A stretch of DNA of 64,000 nucleotides from Pancytospora philotis. Lineage: Eukaryota; Microsporidia. The position numbers were made by a program, and so were the translations under genes. The stretch is from NCBI GenBank assembly GCA_023647555.1, contig JALRLY010000272.1, forward strand, positions 1-64,000. The letters run 5' to 3'. The notes below the pieces were generated by a model. The model saw nothing but the letters and a program-made list of their open reading frames with translations. It did no database searches and had not been told where the DNA came from. Of this stretch, positions 19,408 through 29,062 are shown piece after piece (positions within the stretch are counted from its first letter, which is position 1; each line of letters begins with the position of its first letter).

Positions 19408-20706
19408 CTAGTCAGCACCCTCTGCTCCCTTCTCGCCATAGTAGTACACCCGCTTCTCTGTGATGGCGTAGAAAAATTCCTTGCACACGCCGTAGTCCAC
19501 GATCTTTTCGCCGCCGAACTCGTAGATGTGGCGCACCGCGGAAGTGTCGAGGTTTATCACCCGAATGGTGTTCGTTTCGCTGTCGGCAAGAAAGATGTGG
19601 CTCCCGAAGACCGCGTTCCTGTACCGCACGGTCTGCTTTATGTTCGGGTAGAAGTGGTACTCGGCGTCGCCCTGCACCACCAGCAGAGAGATCGTCCCGT
19701 CGATCGCGCGTGACGTCACGAGCACGGTCGAGCCGTCGGAGCCGACGTGTGTGCAGATTGTATCCGGCGCTGTTTCGAGGAGCACGGCGACAGGATTTGC
19801 AGGGAGGGGGGAGACCTCCAGCTTGAAGACTCCCTTGACCGATCCGGCGAATATAAAGTTCCCGCCCGCCGCAATGCTGTGGATCGCAGTGGGGGAGAGC
19901 TTGATCGGGCCGTATCTGCTGGCCACATCGTCGTGCCAGCGGATCGATCCCTCGGCGTCGCCCACAAAAACCATGCGCGGTACCCGCGGATGCACGCACA
20001 GCGAGGTTATCGGGAGATCGAACATTATAGAGCGGGCAACGCTAATGTTATGACGCAGATCGACCGTAGAGACGGTGCAGCCGTGGCAGGCGATGAGGAA
20101 CTGTCCGAGCTCATCACAGGGCTTGATGTCGGTGATCCTGGCATTGAAGCAAAAGACGGGCTTTGCCGCGGCGCGGCGGGACGGGATGGAGGTGTTGGCG
20201 AGCACGTGCATACCGTTGTTGTTCGAGTAGGAAGCATACACGGTATGGCTGCGGCCTATCTGCGACAGCGTGTAGCTCGGCACGAACACCAGCGGATAGC
20301 AGTGGAGCTGGTTCGCGTATTTCAGATCGCTGCACGTTGCCGGTGAAGCCTTCGGCACTGTGTCCGGCGCGGCGCTGTCCAAGCGCCGGACATCTAGCTC
20401 GGCGAGTAGCGCGTTCACCTGCGTCTGCAGCTTCCGCGTGCGCTCGAGCTCCTCCATGTACTTCTCTATCAGCGCTTCCTTCTCGATCTGCTCAGCGGAC
20501 GGCTGGCGCATCGCATAAATCGGTCTGATCTGCGCGGCTTTGCACGGCTTGGAGCACGCCGGGCACGTCGCCTTTCTGTTCATCTCGACCCACCGCTTGA
20601 TGCAGCCGTACCCGAAGCAGTGCCCGCACTTCAGCGCCGCCATCCGGTGCGCGCTGTTGTTCGTATAATCGAGGAGGCAAATTGCGCACTGGGTCTCAAA
20701 TTCCAT
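19408..20706 (-). CDS. RING-finger/WD40 E3 ubiquitin ligase (RFWD3-like)
   Basis: 432 aa. The C3HC4 RING spans residues 7-51 (CAIC near the start, CGHCFGYGCIKRW, CPAC), followed by a coiled coil at about 75-105 (EKYMEELERTRKLQTQV). A beta-propeller-like C-terminus carries GEI-type blades (ITSLCVHPRVPRMVFVGD, IHSIAAGGNFIFAGS). This RING-coiled coil-WD order is that of RFWD3, a nuclear ligase of DNA damage repair; other RING-WD ligases such as Cop1 are possible. The start at 20706 is the only ATG preceding the RING. All eight zinc ligands appear present. Confidence 0.85.
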   Translation of the reverse strand: MEFETQCAICLLDYTNNSAHRMAALKCGHCFGYGCIKRWVEMNRKATCPACSKPCKAAQIRPIYAMRQPSAEQIEKEALIEKYMEELERTRKLQTQVNALLAELDVRRLDSAAPDTVPKASPATCSDLKYANQLHCYPLVFVPSYTLSQIGRSHTVYASYSNNNGMHVLANTSIPSRRAAAKPVFCFNARITDIKPCDELGQFLIACHGCTVSTVDLRHNISVARSIMFDLPITSLCVHPRVPRMVFVGDAEGSIRWHDDVASRYGPIKLSPTAIHSIAAGGNFIFAGSVKGVFKLEVSPLPANPVAVLLETAPDTICTHVGSDGSTVLVTSRAIDGTISLLVVQGDAEYHFYPNIKQTVRYRNAVFGSHIFLADSETNTIRVINLDTSAVRHIYEFGGEKIVDYGVCKEFFYAITEKRVYYYGEKGAEGAD

Positions 20707-21148
20707 GGGTTCCGGCCCGAGCCGTTATAATACAAAATGCCCCTAGAGAGTTTGACAGGGAGTACGCACATAATGACACTCGCCGTGCGCACAAGCTCAT
20801 ATTTAAGCTGTTTTGTACATGGATATTGCATGTACTGATTTTGCTGGAGGAGGAGGACGGACAGGTAAGTGCAGGTACTGTATTGCACACGCGTCCCAGT
20901 ACGGGCTGCGGATTCACTAAAAAATTTCGCTGCAAAAATGAGCGACGGCACTTCCGTCAATAGAAAGCCATCTATAGCAGCGAAAAGGCGCAGGACAGAT
21001 AATTTATCAATTTGCATGCTTCATTAGCATATGAATGGCACATAACCACTCCTTCAACCCACGGCAATAAATTCGCTGCTTTCTGAGCAGAGCGTCCGAC
21101 GCCCCGCACAATACAATAAGAGGCCAAATATTTTACCGTAACGCGCAG
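20707..21148. other. divergent intergenic region
   Basis: Between the E3 ligase and the kinase. It holds a 29-codon ORF (20938-21027) behind AAAAAATTTCGC; see findings. Nothing else seen. Confidence 0.45.
21126..21137 (+). promoter_or_regulatory. promoter element of the polo-like kinase
   Basis: AAATATTTTACC, 11 bases before the ATG at 21149. Confidence 0.6.
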
Positions 21149-22717
21149 ATGCTGGGCAACAGGTACGAAATCAAGCAGATCCTGGGCGAGGGCTCCACCA
21201 GCACCGTGTACTTGGGGCTGGACAGGGCCGAGGGCACGGAGGTGGCGATCAAGTCGCTGCCCGGCGGCTCCTCGCGGGAGCACGAGATCCACTCCTCGGT
21301 GGACCACGAGCACATCATCAGGGTGCTCAACTACATCGAGGGCCCGCACCACGCCTACATGGTGCTCGAGAAGTGCGACGGCAACCTCATCTCGTTCATC
21401 AACGGGTACGATGTCGACCTGAAGGGCGTCCTGCGTATTGTCCGCATGATCCTGCTCGGGTGCCACCATCTCCACAGCAGACGCATCATCCACAGAGACA
21501 TCAAGCTGGGTAACATCCTCGTGAAGGGGAACACCGTGAAGATATGCGATCTGGGGCTCTCCTGCCACGAGACGGACAACGACTACAGCTACTGCGGGAC
21601 GAAGGACTACCTTGCGCCCGAGATCGAGCGGCGGCTGGGCTGCGTGGACTACATGGGCAAGATGGGAGCAGGAGAGACCGGCGGGTACGACTGCAAGGTC
21701 GATGTGTATGCGGTCGGCATAGTTTTCAAGGCTCTGCTTACGCGCAAGAAGAACATCCCAGTGGACGAGATCGAGAGCATCAGCCCGCAAACGAAGCGCT
21801 TTCTTATGCGCTTGCTGCACGCGGATCCGCGCCAGCGCTTCTCGGCGCGCGAAGCCCTCGGCGACGAGATTTTCGCGCCGCTTTTCGCCCAGGTGCCGGA
21901 TTTCAGGCTCGTCAAGGCCTTTGTAAAAAGGAACAAATACGGAGAGATCAGGAGGGAGGGAGCCTGCGCCGCGATTAGATACGCGGGGCTGGACGCACCC
22001 AAACAGGATGGAATATCGGCTGCGTACCGCCACGAGCTGCGCCTCGACTATAGCAGTGCGGAGTGCAGCTGTCGCGGGCCCTTCGGCATCAGCATAAAAA
22101 TTGATGGCACAGCGGTCGAGAGGGAGCTCCTTACCAACTCGCAGCTTGTGTACTACAACTACCTGTGCGGCTACCTGGCGATCCTCTGCAGCAAGACCGC
22201 CAAGCTCAGCCTGGAGCAAAACGGGCACCAATACAAGCTGTTCGTCGATGGCTCGTACGCGTACAGCCATGGTACAACGAGCATCACCCATGCGAAAGGC
22301 AGCACTTCGTGCATGATAGATGGCCAGAGGGCGACTGGTGTGCCACCCGAGACGCAGAAGCTGCTGGGGTACTTCACCAGACGCTGCGAGGAAAAAACGA
22401 AGGCGTGCATCTGCGCTCGTGGCGCGCTCACAGAGCCGGGGTCCACGGTCAACCTGTCGCTGAGCACGGGCCTGGTCGCCAAGGAGTACGAGTTTATCAA
22501 CGGTCTCGGCTGGTGCGTGCGGAACAACCTGCAGTTCCTCTTTCTGCTCAACACCGGCGCGCGGTACACAGTCAACGCCAGACAGGGTGTGCTGATAGAC
22601 AGCGACCGGGCCTATACGATCAGCAGAGACATGCCGGCCGCATACATGCCCGTCCTCAGGGTAGTAAGGCAGTTTTTGATGCAGATGTACGGCCTTAAAG
22701 GAGCTGCTGCACACTGA
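21149..22717 (+). CDS. polo-like Ser/Thr protein kinase
   Basis: 522 aa. Kinase domain at about 6-250: glycine loop GEGSTSTVY (13-21), lysine VAIK (Lys35), HRDIKLGN (115-122), DLG in place of DFG (134-136), activation segment with CGTKDYLAPE ending at 158. An insert of about 15 residues follows APE. The C-terminal 100 residues look like a polo box: INGLGWCV, a run of beta strands, then a helix AYMPVLRVVRQFL. Kinase plus C-terminal polo box points to PLK, a mitotic regulator of spindle poles and exit. Only one clear polo box is seen. Family kinase 0.97, PLK about 0.65. Confidence 0.88.
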   Translation: MLGNRYEIKQILGEGSTSTVYLGLDRAEGTEVAIKSLPGGSSREHEIHSSVDHEHIIRVLNYIEGPHHAYMVLEKCDGNLISFINGYDVDLKGVLRIVRMILLGCHHLHSRRIIHRDIKLGNILVKGNTVKICDLGLSCHETDNDYSYCGTKDYLAPEIERRLGCVDYMGKMGAGETGGYDCKVDVYAVGIVFKALLTRKKNIPVDEIESISPQTKRFLMRLLHADPRQRFSAREALGDEIFAPLFAQVPDFRLVKAFVKRNKYGEIRREGACAAIRYAGLDAPKQDGISAAYRHELRLDYSSAECSCRGPFGISIKIDGTAVERELLTNSQLVYYNYLCGYLAILCSKTAKLSLEQNGHQYKLFVDGSYAYSHGTTSITHAKGSTSCMIDGQRATGVPPETQKLLGYFTRRCEEKTKACICARGALTEPGSTVNLSLSTGLVAKEYEFINGLGWCVRNNLQFLFLLNTGARYTVNARQGVLIDSDRAYTISRDMPAAYMPVLRVVRQFLMQMYGLKGAAAH

Positions 22718-22842
22718 GCGCAAGCAGCATATGTAAGTAAATTACCACAGTCACTTCCTCTCTGTCGTATATTTATTAGATGTACTTAAAAGAAATAAGA
22801 ACCGGCAAGTCCACTATGAGGCTTCTGAAAAAATTGCAAAAA
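22718..22842. other. short spacer between kinase and tRNA
   Basis: No gene seen; T-rich before the tRNA 3' end (minus strand), consistent with a Pol III stop. Confidence 0.4.
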
Positions 22843-22914
22843 GCCACCACCGGGATTCGAACACGAGACCTTCTGTTTACTAAACAGACGCTCTAACCAC
22901 TGAGCTATGGCGGC
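22843..22914 (-). tRNA. tRNA-Thr (anticodon AGU)
   Basis: 72 bases on the minus strand. The acceptor stem GCCGCCA pairs with TGGTGGC (one G-U). The anticodon stem TCTGT/ACAGA closes the loop TTAGTAA, giving anticodon AGU. The T arm contains GTTCGAATC. No intron. Confidence 0.93.
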
Positions 22915-23249
22915 TTTACATTTTTGTAAATGATTGTGAAGTGAGGCAATGTATAATGCTATGCTTTGATGACAGCAAATGTTGCACTCAGCCTGTTGTA
23001 TAAACCGGGTGGCCAATGTAGAGCAGCATGTGCTAATCGCATTCACAAATACTTCGATAGTGCTATCCTACTCGCGATTTCTGGCCAGATCTAGGTTTCT
23101 TATTTTTAGCACAACGCAGCACAGCAGCAATAAAATTGTGAATCCCAGGTCTGTAAAGTAACATTCTCAGGTTGCTTGCTTAAGCTGTCTATCACGCCAT
23201 GAAATAATTGTGAAACGCAGACTTAAACAAAAGGAAGTACGCAAATACA
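22915..23249. other. intergenic, no gene seen
   Basis: Between tRNA-Thr and the AP mu gene. No ORF or structured RNA I can support. Confidence 0.45.
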
Positions 23250-24254
23250 ATGATACACGAGGTGTTCATTACCGACGCTTGCCACAAAGTTCTGTACGGC
23301 GATATCGCCAAGTATCCCGTGCAGCCTGTGTATCCGCTGCACACCCTGGTGGGCCAGCACCTGAGCCAGCTGCGGGTGAACGATGTTGTGCTGGGCGTCC
23401 TGCACTCGGGAATGGACAACTTTGCGGCTGCCAAATACCTGCACGATCTGCGGCAGCACATAGAGAGGAAGATCCTGGCACTAAATAAGAAGAGCGTCAA
23501 GGAAAACTACTTCCTGCTGCTGGAGCTCCTGCAGGGCGGCGGGGCTATCCACAAGCCCAAGGAGGGCCCTTTGCTGCCCATACCCAGGCCTGACAGCGTA
23601 TACATCGACGTAGTTGAGGTCGTGCATGCAATCGTGGACAGCGAAGGACGAACGCTCAAGAACAGCATCTTCGGCAGCGTCATCATGGACAGGACTGTGG
23701 ACGTGACCGCGGAAATGGCGTTGGTGAACCACAGAAAGCGCCCGCTGGCAATCAAGACCAACCATGCGCTCTCGTGCACAGACGACGGCGCCGTGGTGGT
23801 GGGCGCGTGCCGCGAGGGGCCGGCCCCGTTTCTGACCTACAGTCTCTCGAACGCGGGCAGCGCTCTGATACGGCTCAAGCGGGCGAACAACATGTACACG
23901 TTCACCTGCGACAAGAAGCTCAAATTCAAGTTCCTCACATTCAGAGTGCCCGTGCCGACCACCGCCTACGCGACGAAGCTGCAGTACCGGAGCGGTATGG
24001 CAGAGTTCAACATGGAGCAGAGCTACGTTGAGTGGAGGTTCACCGACTGCGAGTTTACGGAGGAGTCGATCGTGATCGAGCGGTCGGTGGTCGAGCCAAC
24101 GGTCGACGACAGGCCTGTGCGTGTGTGCTTCAGCATCCCAGAATGGACTGAGAGCGGGCTCAGGGTGAAGAAATGCAGCCCGACCGAGGCGGCGACCACC
24201 AAGTTCTGGATCACGTACACGACGCAGGACGGCTGCTACGAGCTATACCATTAG
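23250..24254 (+). CDS. clathrin adaptor (AP complex) mu chain
   Basis: 334 aa. Medium subunit of an adaptor complex that selects cargo for coated vesicles. The N-terminus is longin-like (MIHEVFITDACHKVLYGDI). The mu-homology domain starts near 118 with IDVVEVVHAIVDSEGRTLKNS, the pattern of mu chains where the C-terminal domain begins. It is all beta to the end, with VEWRFTDCEF near 260 and FWITYTTQDGCYELYH at the C-terminus. Usual mu chains have 420-450 residues, so this one is shortened, mainly in the N-terminal half. Which complex (AP-1, 2 or 3) cannot be told here. Confidence 0.82.
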   Translation: MIHEVFITDACHKVLYGDIAKYPVQPVYPLHTLVGQHLSQLRVNDVVLGVLHSGMDNFAAAKYLHDLRQHIERKILALNKKSVKENYFLLLELLQGGGAIHKPKEGPLLPIPRPDSVYIDVVEVVHAIVDSEGRTLKNSIFGSVIMDRTVDVTAEMALVNHRKRPLAIKTNHALSCTDDGAVVVGACREGPAPFLTYSLSNAGSALIRLKRANNMYTFTCDKKLKFKFLTFRVPVPTTAYATKLQYRSGMAEFNMEQSYVEWRFTDCEFTEESIVIERSVVEPTVDDRPVRVCFSIPEWTESGLRVKKCSPTEAATTKFWITYTTQDGCYELYH

Positions 24255-24463
24255 GATGCATGCTGCGATATTTATCACCAATATATTAAATGTTATGCTC
24301 CAAACAAATCCGTTCATGCTCTATATAGTTGGGCAATAAGGCGTTTAGCGCACGTCTAGAAACTTTGCAATAAGACTACAACGTATTTTCAGTTCTTCTA
24401 GTCCAAAGAGCTGTTTATGCGAGCGCGAGTTGACGGATGGGATCTGCTGATTTTTGACCCATC
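24255..24463. other. intergenic, promoter of the orphan
   Basis: TTTTTGACCC lies directly before the ATG at 24464; no gene otherwise. Confidence 0.5.
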
Positions 24464-27400
24464 ATGACGCACAGAGCAAAAAGTGCACTCGATGCGGGCA
24501 GCCTCAACCGCGCGCTGCAGAGCCTAAGAACACCAATCAGAACGACTAGCAGCGACATCTTCGTCAATCCGGACGGCCCGTTGAACGCTGTATGTGCGCA
24601 TCTCCCGAATGCGCGCGGCCTGCTCGCGAAGAAGAGGAAGTTCTCTCCGTTCATCGACACCAGCTACCGACTATTCTTCGATGAGAGCCGGGGCGACTAC
24701 GCATTCGTGAGGAAGCGCAAAGCCGATAAGGCATACACTCTCGGGAGCAGCCGCAAGATGAAGTACCTCGCAAAATACCACGGGCTGATCGTAAAACTGT
24801 ACAAACTGTCTGGTAAGCGTACGAGCATCGTTAATGGGCGCAGCACGTCTTTTTACCAGTTCCTCCATGAGCATCTTACATCTGGCCAGGCCTCGCGGTT
24901 CCTGGCCTGTCTGCTCGTGCTTGCCAGTGGCGGTGAAATGCGCGTAGAATATGAGCATGGCGAAGGAGAAGGTGCGAACACCACAGCGGTGATTTTCAAG
25001 AATAACAGCGGCGGCGACTTTCTGCGCGTGGAGACAGTGATGCGGGATCTGAAAGAGCAGGAGGAGCCAAAGTATTTCCGCACTGCAGTCAGTATCGTTA
25101 AATTCGTCGCGCGGTATGGTGCTCGGTCGCCGCGGCTCTGCTATTCGGATAAGCCGCGCTTCCTCGTGCAGCTGTACGCCTTCGATTTTGCGGACCGCCA
25201 CGACTCCGTGTCAGCGCTTTGCGGGGCGGTTTCCGAGGCCATCGCTACTGCGGTGAGCGACGACACGCGGGAGAAGATCTGGAGAAAGTGTTTCACGCAC
25301 GATGCTGAGCTGGTGAGACAGCATGCCGACTCGCATGACGCTCTTGAGCGGTTAGCGAGACTGTCAGAGCCTAGTGGGCAGTCGTACGCCCAAATCTGCG
25401 ATCCTGTTCCATTTGCTGGTACCGCCTATGGGCTGTCTGGTGATTCTCACAGCGATAGCCTCGAGTCTGTGCTGCTCAACCTCTGCTTGGCCATTCTGTA
25501 CGACTATCCGACACGTACGTACCAGCTGCGCACCCTGGACAAGGAAGGTTTTACGCCTACGGCAAAGTTTAGGCACTTCTTCACCGAAATCTGCACCAGT
25601 CCGGATGCGCGCCTACGCCCGGGTATCTACGAGGAGTGGGCCCGTGTTGTTGGGTGCCTGTGGCTGACACGCAACGAGCTTGAAACCGGTGTGGAGGGCG
25701 CTTCGGGTCCTAACCTGATTAGTTATTGCAAGTCGACAGACGGCAGGCGTATGGAGCTGCGTGCAGACATGCTCAATATGCTGTTCGTCATGGCAAAGAT
25801 CTTGGGATTGCCGGATGATCTACGAAGTGATCTAGTAGAAGCTTATGATTGTTTGGTGTCCGATAACGATCCTCGTTCGAAAAATGGTCTCAGTGCGCTA
25901 TTGGAATTGGTGTCTAGCATAATTTACTGTCTTTCCTCGTCGTCATTCGAGATAAAGCAGCATGACTTTAAGATGGCGGGGAACGAGCTCCACGGCTCAT
26001 TCAGAGCCAATATGCGCAGCAGAGTAGACATGGGCGATGAAGGGCACAGCAGCCTCAATGTCTGCTTAACACCGGGCCGTGTGAGCTTTACAGCATCGGT
26101 TGCTGAAGCCATATACCGTAGGCGCGATAAGGCCAAGCTGAAGGAGTATTTGGCAACATCTACGAACCATGGAACTTTTTTCACATCGATTGTCCACGAT
26201 GAGATTCAGAAATTCTTCCGGCGCGGTAAATTTATGGATAGCGCTGGGAATGCTCCGAGGAGTATTGGGCTAGCCACGAACGCTGCTGACAGGTACAAGG
26301 CCATCAGTCAGTGGCTGGACAGCATCAGCCTCGATAGATTCCGTGACAAGCTCGCAGTGTTGGACCAGCTGGTGCCCCTGCTCGATGCAATGACGGCACG
26401 CGGCACCAGCGCGTACGCGATCTACTTGGATGCTTTTAAAGAATGGGCGCGCTGCTGTGCGGACCAGCGAGAACTAGAACTAGACCGTGAGGGTCCACTA
26501 ACAATCAAAGAGCAAGTAGCTATCATGGCGCGTGTTATTGCGTCGCGGGATCGGTCCTCCGCTAGCGATGTTGATGAAATACTTTCTGAGCCAACGAGAA
26601 GACATTCTAATCTTTTAGCGCCCACCGAGAGAGTCGAAAGGATCATAGAATACTACCAGGCATCCCAGCGCCGTCCCGAAGAGCCACCTCACTACAAACC
26701 ACTTGCCAGCGGGGAATCTGATGCATCAACACGCAGTAAATCTTCGATGCAGTCAAGTGTTGCACCCATCGATGTACACGATCCGTTGATTCTATTCATC
26801 TCGAATATTGTAGGCAGCATGCCGCTCGGAAACAAGAACGAGCGGTCTTTTGTTCTAACTATGCTGTGCTTTGCACATGAGGAAAGGCAGAGACTGTTCC
26901 CGAAGATACAGGTCTCGACGCACGATTACCTTTTGCTGAGCGATTTGGGCTTTGAATCCGCTTATAGTGATTTGGTACTAAAAAGGTGTAGTGTGCCAAA
27001 TACTGCAGTCCGTTGCATCAGAAATATTCTTGCTCTGCCGGACTACCGCTCGCTAGACTATTTCCGTGGCTTCCTGAATGGCTTTGTACCGGGCGGGTAC
27101 CAGAACATTTTTGATCTCGTGCTCGGGCTGTTCATGCGCTTGGGACATAGAGAAGGACGGGATTTGCTGAGGAACTACTTGGGCTTTAACCTGGATGATG
27201 AGAGCTATATTGATAATCTGGTCATGTGGCATGCAGCTGCTGTTAGGTTCTCCAATATCACTGAGCTCAAGTTTGTGTACGACCAGGCAGCCAGGCCCGA
27301 CTTTACCAGCAATGAAGAGGCTCAGCATACCTTGAATGGCGATTGTGATATGCTGCAGCACGGTATTCCTTTGCCGATCTTGCAACGGTTAATCGCCGTC

Positions 27401-27841
27401 TCTCCGAATAGCTTGTTCTATGTCATACTGTTCTACACCAAGTTTGCTTTGCCCCACATCAGGTTCCCCTTTCTCGAGACCATTTTCACCCACTTCTACT
27501 CTGAACTTAGCGTTCGTAAGATTCTCATCTACCTCAAGATTTCCATGGAAATGGCTTACGGGTTGCTAATGGATCCCGGGGACCTCCCGAATCGGTACGG
27601 CGAGTTTCTAGACTTGTTTACCAGTCTGCGCGATCTGACTGCGAGGATGAAGGATTATTGGCTGAGCCAGAATGCTTTAAACACCAACGATGCATTGATG
27701 CTTGACGATATTCTACAACTGTACAGCAGATCCTTCAGCCGCTTCCAAGAGCAGAAGCCCTTCTACCTGAGACAACGGTATCGGCCCCAACCCAGGCGTC
27801 GGCGGCGGCGCGATGTCCTAGTTTCTTCTTCATCCGACTGA
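24464..27841 (+). CDS. 1125-aa orphan protein with C-terminal basic cluster and SIM-like tail
   Basis: The longest ORF of the window and no family recognised. No signal peptide: the N-terminus is charged (MTHRAKSALDAGSLNRAL). Mostly predicted helix, with a beta-like stretch near 490-560 (FKMAGNELHGSF, SLNVCLTPGRVSFTAS). The last 20 residues hold RRRRRR, resembling a nuclear localisation signal, followed by DVLVSSSSD, which fits a SUMO-interaction motif with serine/acid flank. The start is supported by TTTTTGACCC at the ATG. Composition resembles housekeeping neighbours in its first half and is slightly A/T-richer later. It could be a member of one of the large lineage-specific gene families of microsporidia; that is a guess. 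Confidence 0.85.
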   Translation: MTHRAKSALDAGSLNRALQSLRTPIRTTSSDIFVNPDGPLNAVCAHLPNARGLLAKKRKFSPFIDTSYRLFFDESRGDYAFVRKRKADKAYTLGSSRKMKYLAKYHGLIVKLYKLSGKRTSIVNGRSTSFYQFLHEHLTSGQASRFLACLLVLASGGEMRVEYEHGEGEGANTTAVIFKNNSGGDFLRVETVMRDLKEQEEPKYFRTAVSIVKFVARYGARSPRLCYSDKPRFLVQLYAFDFADRHDSVSALCGAVSEAIATAVSDDTREKIWRKCFTHDAELVRQHADSHDALERLARLSEPSGQSYAQICDPVPFAGTAYGLSGDSHSDSLESVLLNLCLAILYDYPTRTYQLRTLDKEGFTPTAKFRHFFTEICTSPDARLRPGIYEEWARVVGCLWLTRNELETGVEGASGPNLISYCKSTDGRRMELRADMLNMLFVMAKILGLPDDLRSDLVEAYDCLVSDNDPRSKNGLSALLELVSSIIYCLSSSSFEIKQHDFKMAGNELHGSFRANMRSRVDMGDEGHSSLNVCLTPGRVSFTASVAEAIYRRRDKAKLKEYLATSTNHGTFFTSIVHDEIQKFFRRGKFMDSAGNAPRSIGLATNAADRYKAISQWLDSISLDRFRDKLAVLDQLVPLLDAMTARGTSAYAIYLDAFKEWARCCADQRELELDREGPLTIKEQVAIMARVIASRDRSSASDVDEILSEPTRRHSNLLAPTERVERIIEYYQASQRRPEEPPHYKPLASGESDASTRSKSSMQSSVAPIDVHDPLILFISNIVGSMPLGNKNERSFVLTMLCFAHEERQRLFPKIQVSTHDYLLLSDLGFESAYSDLVLKRCSVPNTAVRCIRNILALPDYRSLDYFRGFLNGFVPGGYQNIFDLVLGLFMRLGHREGRDLLRNYLGFNLDDESYIDNLVMWHAAAVRFSNITELKFVYDQAARPDFTSNEEAQHTLNGDCDMLQHGIPLPILQRLIAVSPNSLFYVILFYTKFALPHIRFPFLETIFTHFYSELSVRKILIYLKISMEMAYGLLMDPGDLPNRYGEFLDLFTSLRDLTARMKDYWLSQNALNTNDALMLDDILQLYSRSFSRFQEQKPFYLRQRYRPQPRRRRRRDVLVSSSSD

Positions 27842-28043
27842 TTAGACATTAAATGTTACCGCTTACCGATTAGTTTCAGTTTATGCTGACGCAAAAAATT
27901 GCAAAGTAGGGAAGGGTTGCCCATTAGGCTAATGTTAGATGAGGGTGCGTGTTAGATCTAGAATGATCTTTTCATTGCAACGGTCCTATCTAGCATAGCT
28001 GCATACAGAGCGGCGCTTGCTTGCGCTGCCAAAAATAAAAATA
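27842..28043. other. intergenic, no gene seen
   Basis: Spacer between the orphan and tRNA-Thr(CGU). Confidence 0.4.
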
Positions 28044-28114
28044 GGCTCTTACGGGAGTTGAACCCGTGGTCTTTTGATTACGAAACAAATGTTTTACCAC
28101 TAAACTAAAGAGCC
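28044..28114 (-). tRNA. tRNA-Thr (anticodon CGU)
   Basis: 71 bases on the minus strand. Acceptor GGCTCTT pairs with AAGAGCC perfectly. The T arm is ACGGGTTCAACTCCCGT. The anticodon arm TTTGT-TTCGTAA-TCAAA gives anticodon CGU; the pair closing the loop is a T-T mismatch. The D arm is minimal. No intron. Confidence 0.88.
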
Positions 28115-28261
28115 ATACTTCAAATATTCTTTATGAACTAGTGGACTAACAACGATAAGCTGACCTATCGCCGAGGCGAACAGCATGTGGCACAGAGCAG
28201 AGCATAGAAAATGTAGAGAAAATTTAATGATGAGATCTGGGCCGAGCGGCAACACACCGCA

Positions 28262-29017
28262 TCAGTACTTGCGCGGGGACTTCGCGTATAGATGGAAGAG
28301 CACGCACACCGCCGAGCAGCCGAGCCACAGGAGGAAGCCGGCCGGAGGGAGCGGCGTGTCGAGGAAGCTCTTCGGGTGGCCGGTGATGTAGCTCACAAGG
28401 CTGAAGAACAGTAGCGCGCCGGAGAAGCAGCAGATCACAGTGATCGTGAAGTTCTCAGCAAGGACGAATATCCCGCTGCAGAATACCACGGATATCACCG
28501 CCGCCGCGATGAAGATCGTGGCGAGCACGTAGGTGTCGATCGGGTACGCATGGCGTATGGTGTTGTAGAGGAAGAGCAGCAGCGCCAGAATAGGCACGTA
28601 CCTCAGCACGCCCCTGAAGATCACCACCAGCAGCGCGGGGAACAGTGATAGCACGAGCAGGATCCGGCGGTCGTCGCTCAAGAAAGAGGCAACGGCAGAG
28701 GGAGCCTTCGAGCCGAAGAAGTCGTCGCGCACGAAAGACGCGATCTTCTTGGAGGAGGGCAGGAGCACGTTGTAGATGAACGACACCAGGATGCTGAAAA
28801 GAAGCCTATTTCTCCACACAGCGTTCATTGCAACCATCACAACGGAGTAGAGCAGAAGCGCGGCACAGAGGAGCGCGTTAGGCGTGAACAGACTCTCGAG
28901 CGAGACAGACAATCCGGCTGCCTGCTTCATTGCTGAAGCCTCGCTGGATCCGGTCCCGCCCATCGTGATGCGCTGCAGACTGTAGAAGAACAAGTCGGAA
29001 AATGCCGCGGCTGCCAT
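28262..29017 (-). CDS. multi-span membrane protein, function unknown
   Basis: 251 aa. Six or seven hydrophobic segments: about 48-66, 70-88, 118-133, 136-152, 160-180, 185-207 and 224-242. The N-terminal 40 residues are soluble and Ser/Gly-rich; the C-terminus is short and basic (KSPRKY). The start MAAAAFSD at 29017 follows AGAATTTACCCCC on the minus strand, so the gene is well supported. I do not recognise the family; it has no transporter signature that I can see. Between two tRNA genes. Confidence 0.8.
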   Translation of the reverse strand: MAAAAFSDLFFYSLQRITMGGTGSSEASAMKQAAGLSVSLESLFTPNALLCAALLLYSVVMVAMNAVWRNRLLFSILVSFIYNVLLPSSKKIASFVRDDFFGSKAPSAVASFLSDDRRILLVLSLFPALLVVIFRGVLRYVPILALLLFLYNTIRHAYPIDTYVLATIFIAAAVISVVFCSGIFVLAENFTITVICCFSGALLFFSLVSYITGHPKSFLDTPLPPAGFLLWLGCSAVCVLFHLYAKSPRKY

Positions 29018-29040
29018 TGGGGGTAAATTCTGATAAAATT
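29018..29040 (-). promoter_or_regulatory. promoter element of the membrane protein
   Basis: On the minus strand, ATTTTATCAGAATTTACCCCC leads to the ATG at 29017. Confidence 0.6.
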
Positions 29041-29062
29041 ATATCACTCTGATAAATGCAAA

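Noticed and set aside
20972..22723. 583-codon minus frame opposite the polo-like kinase
   Set aside because: Antisense shadow. The plus strand carries all kinase motifs.
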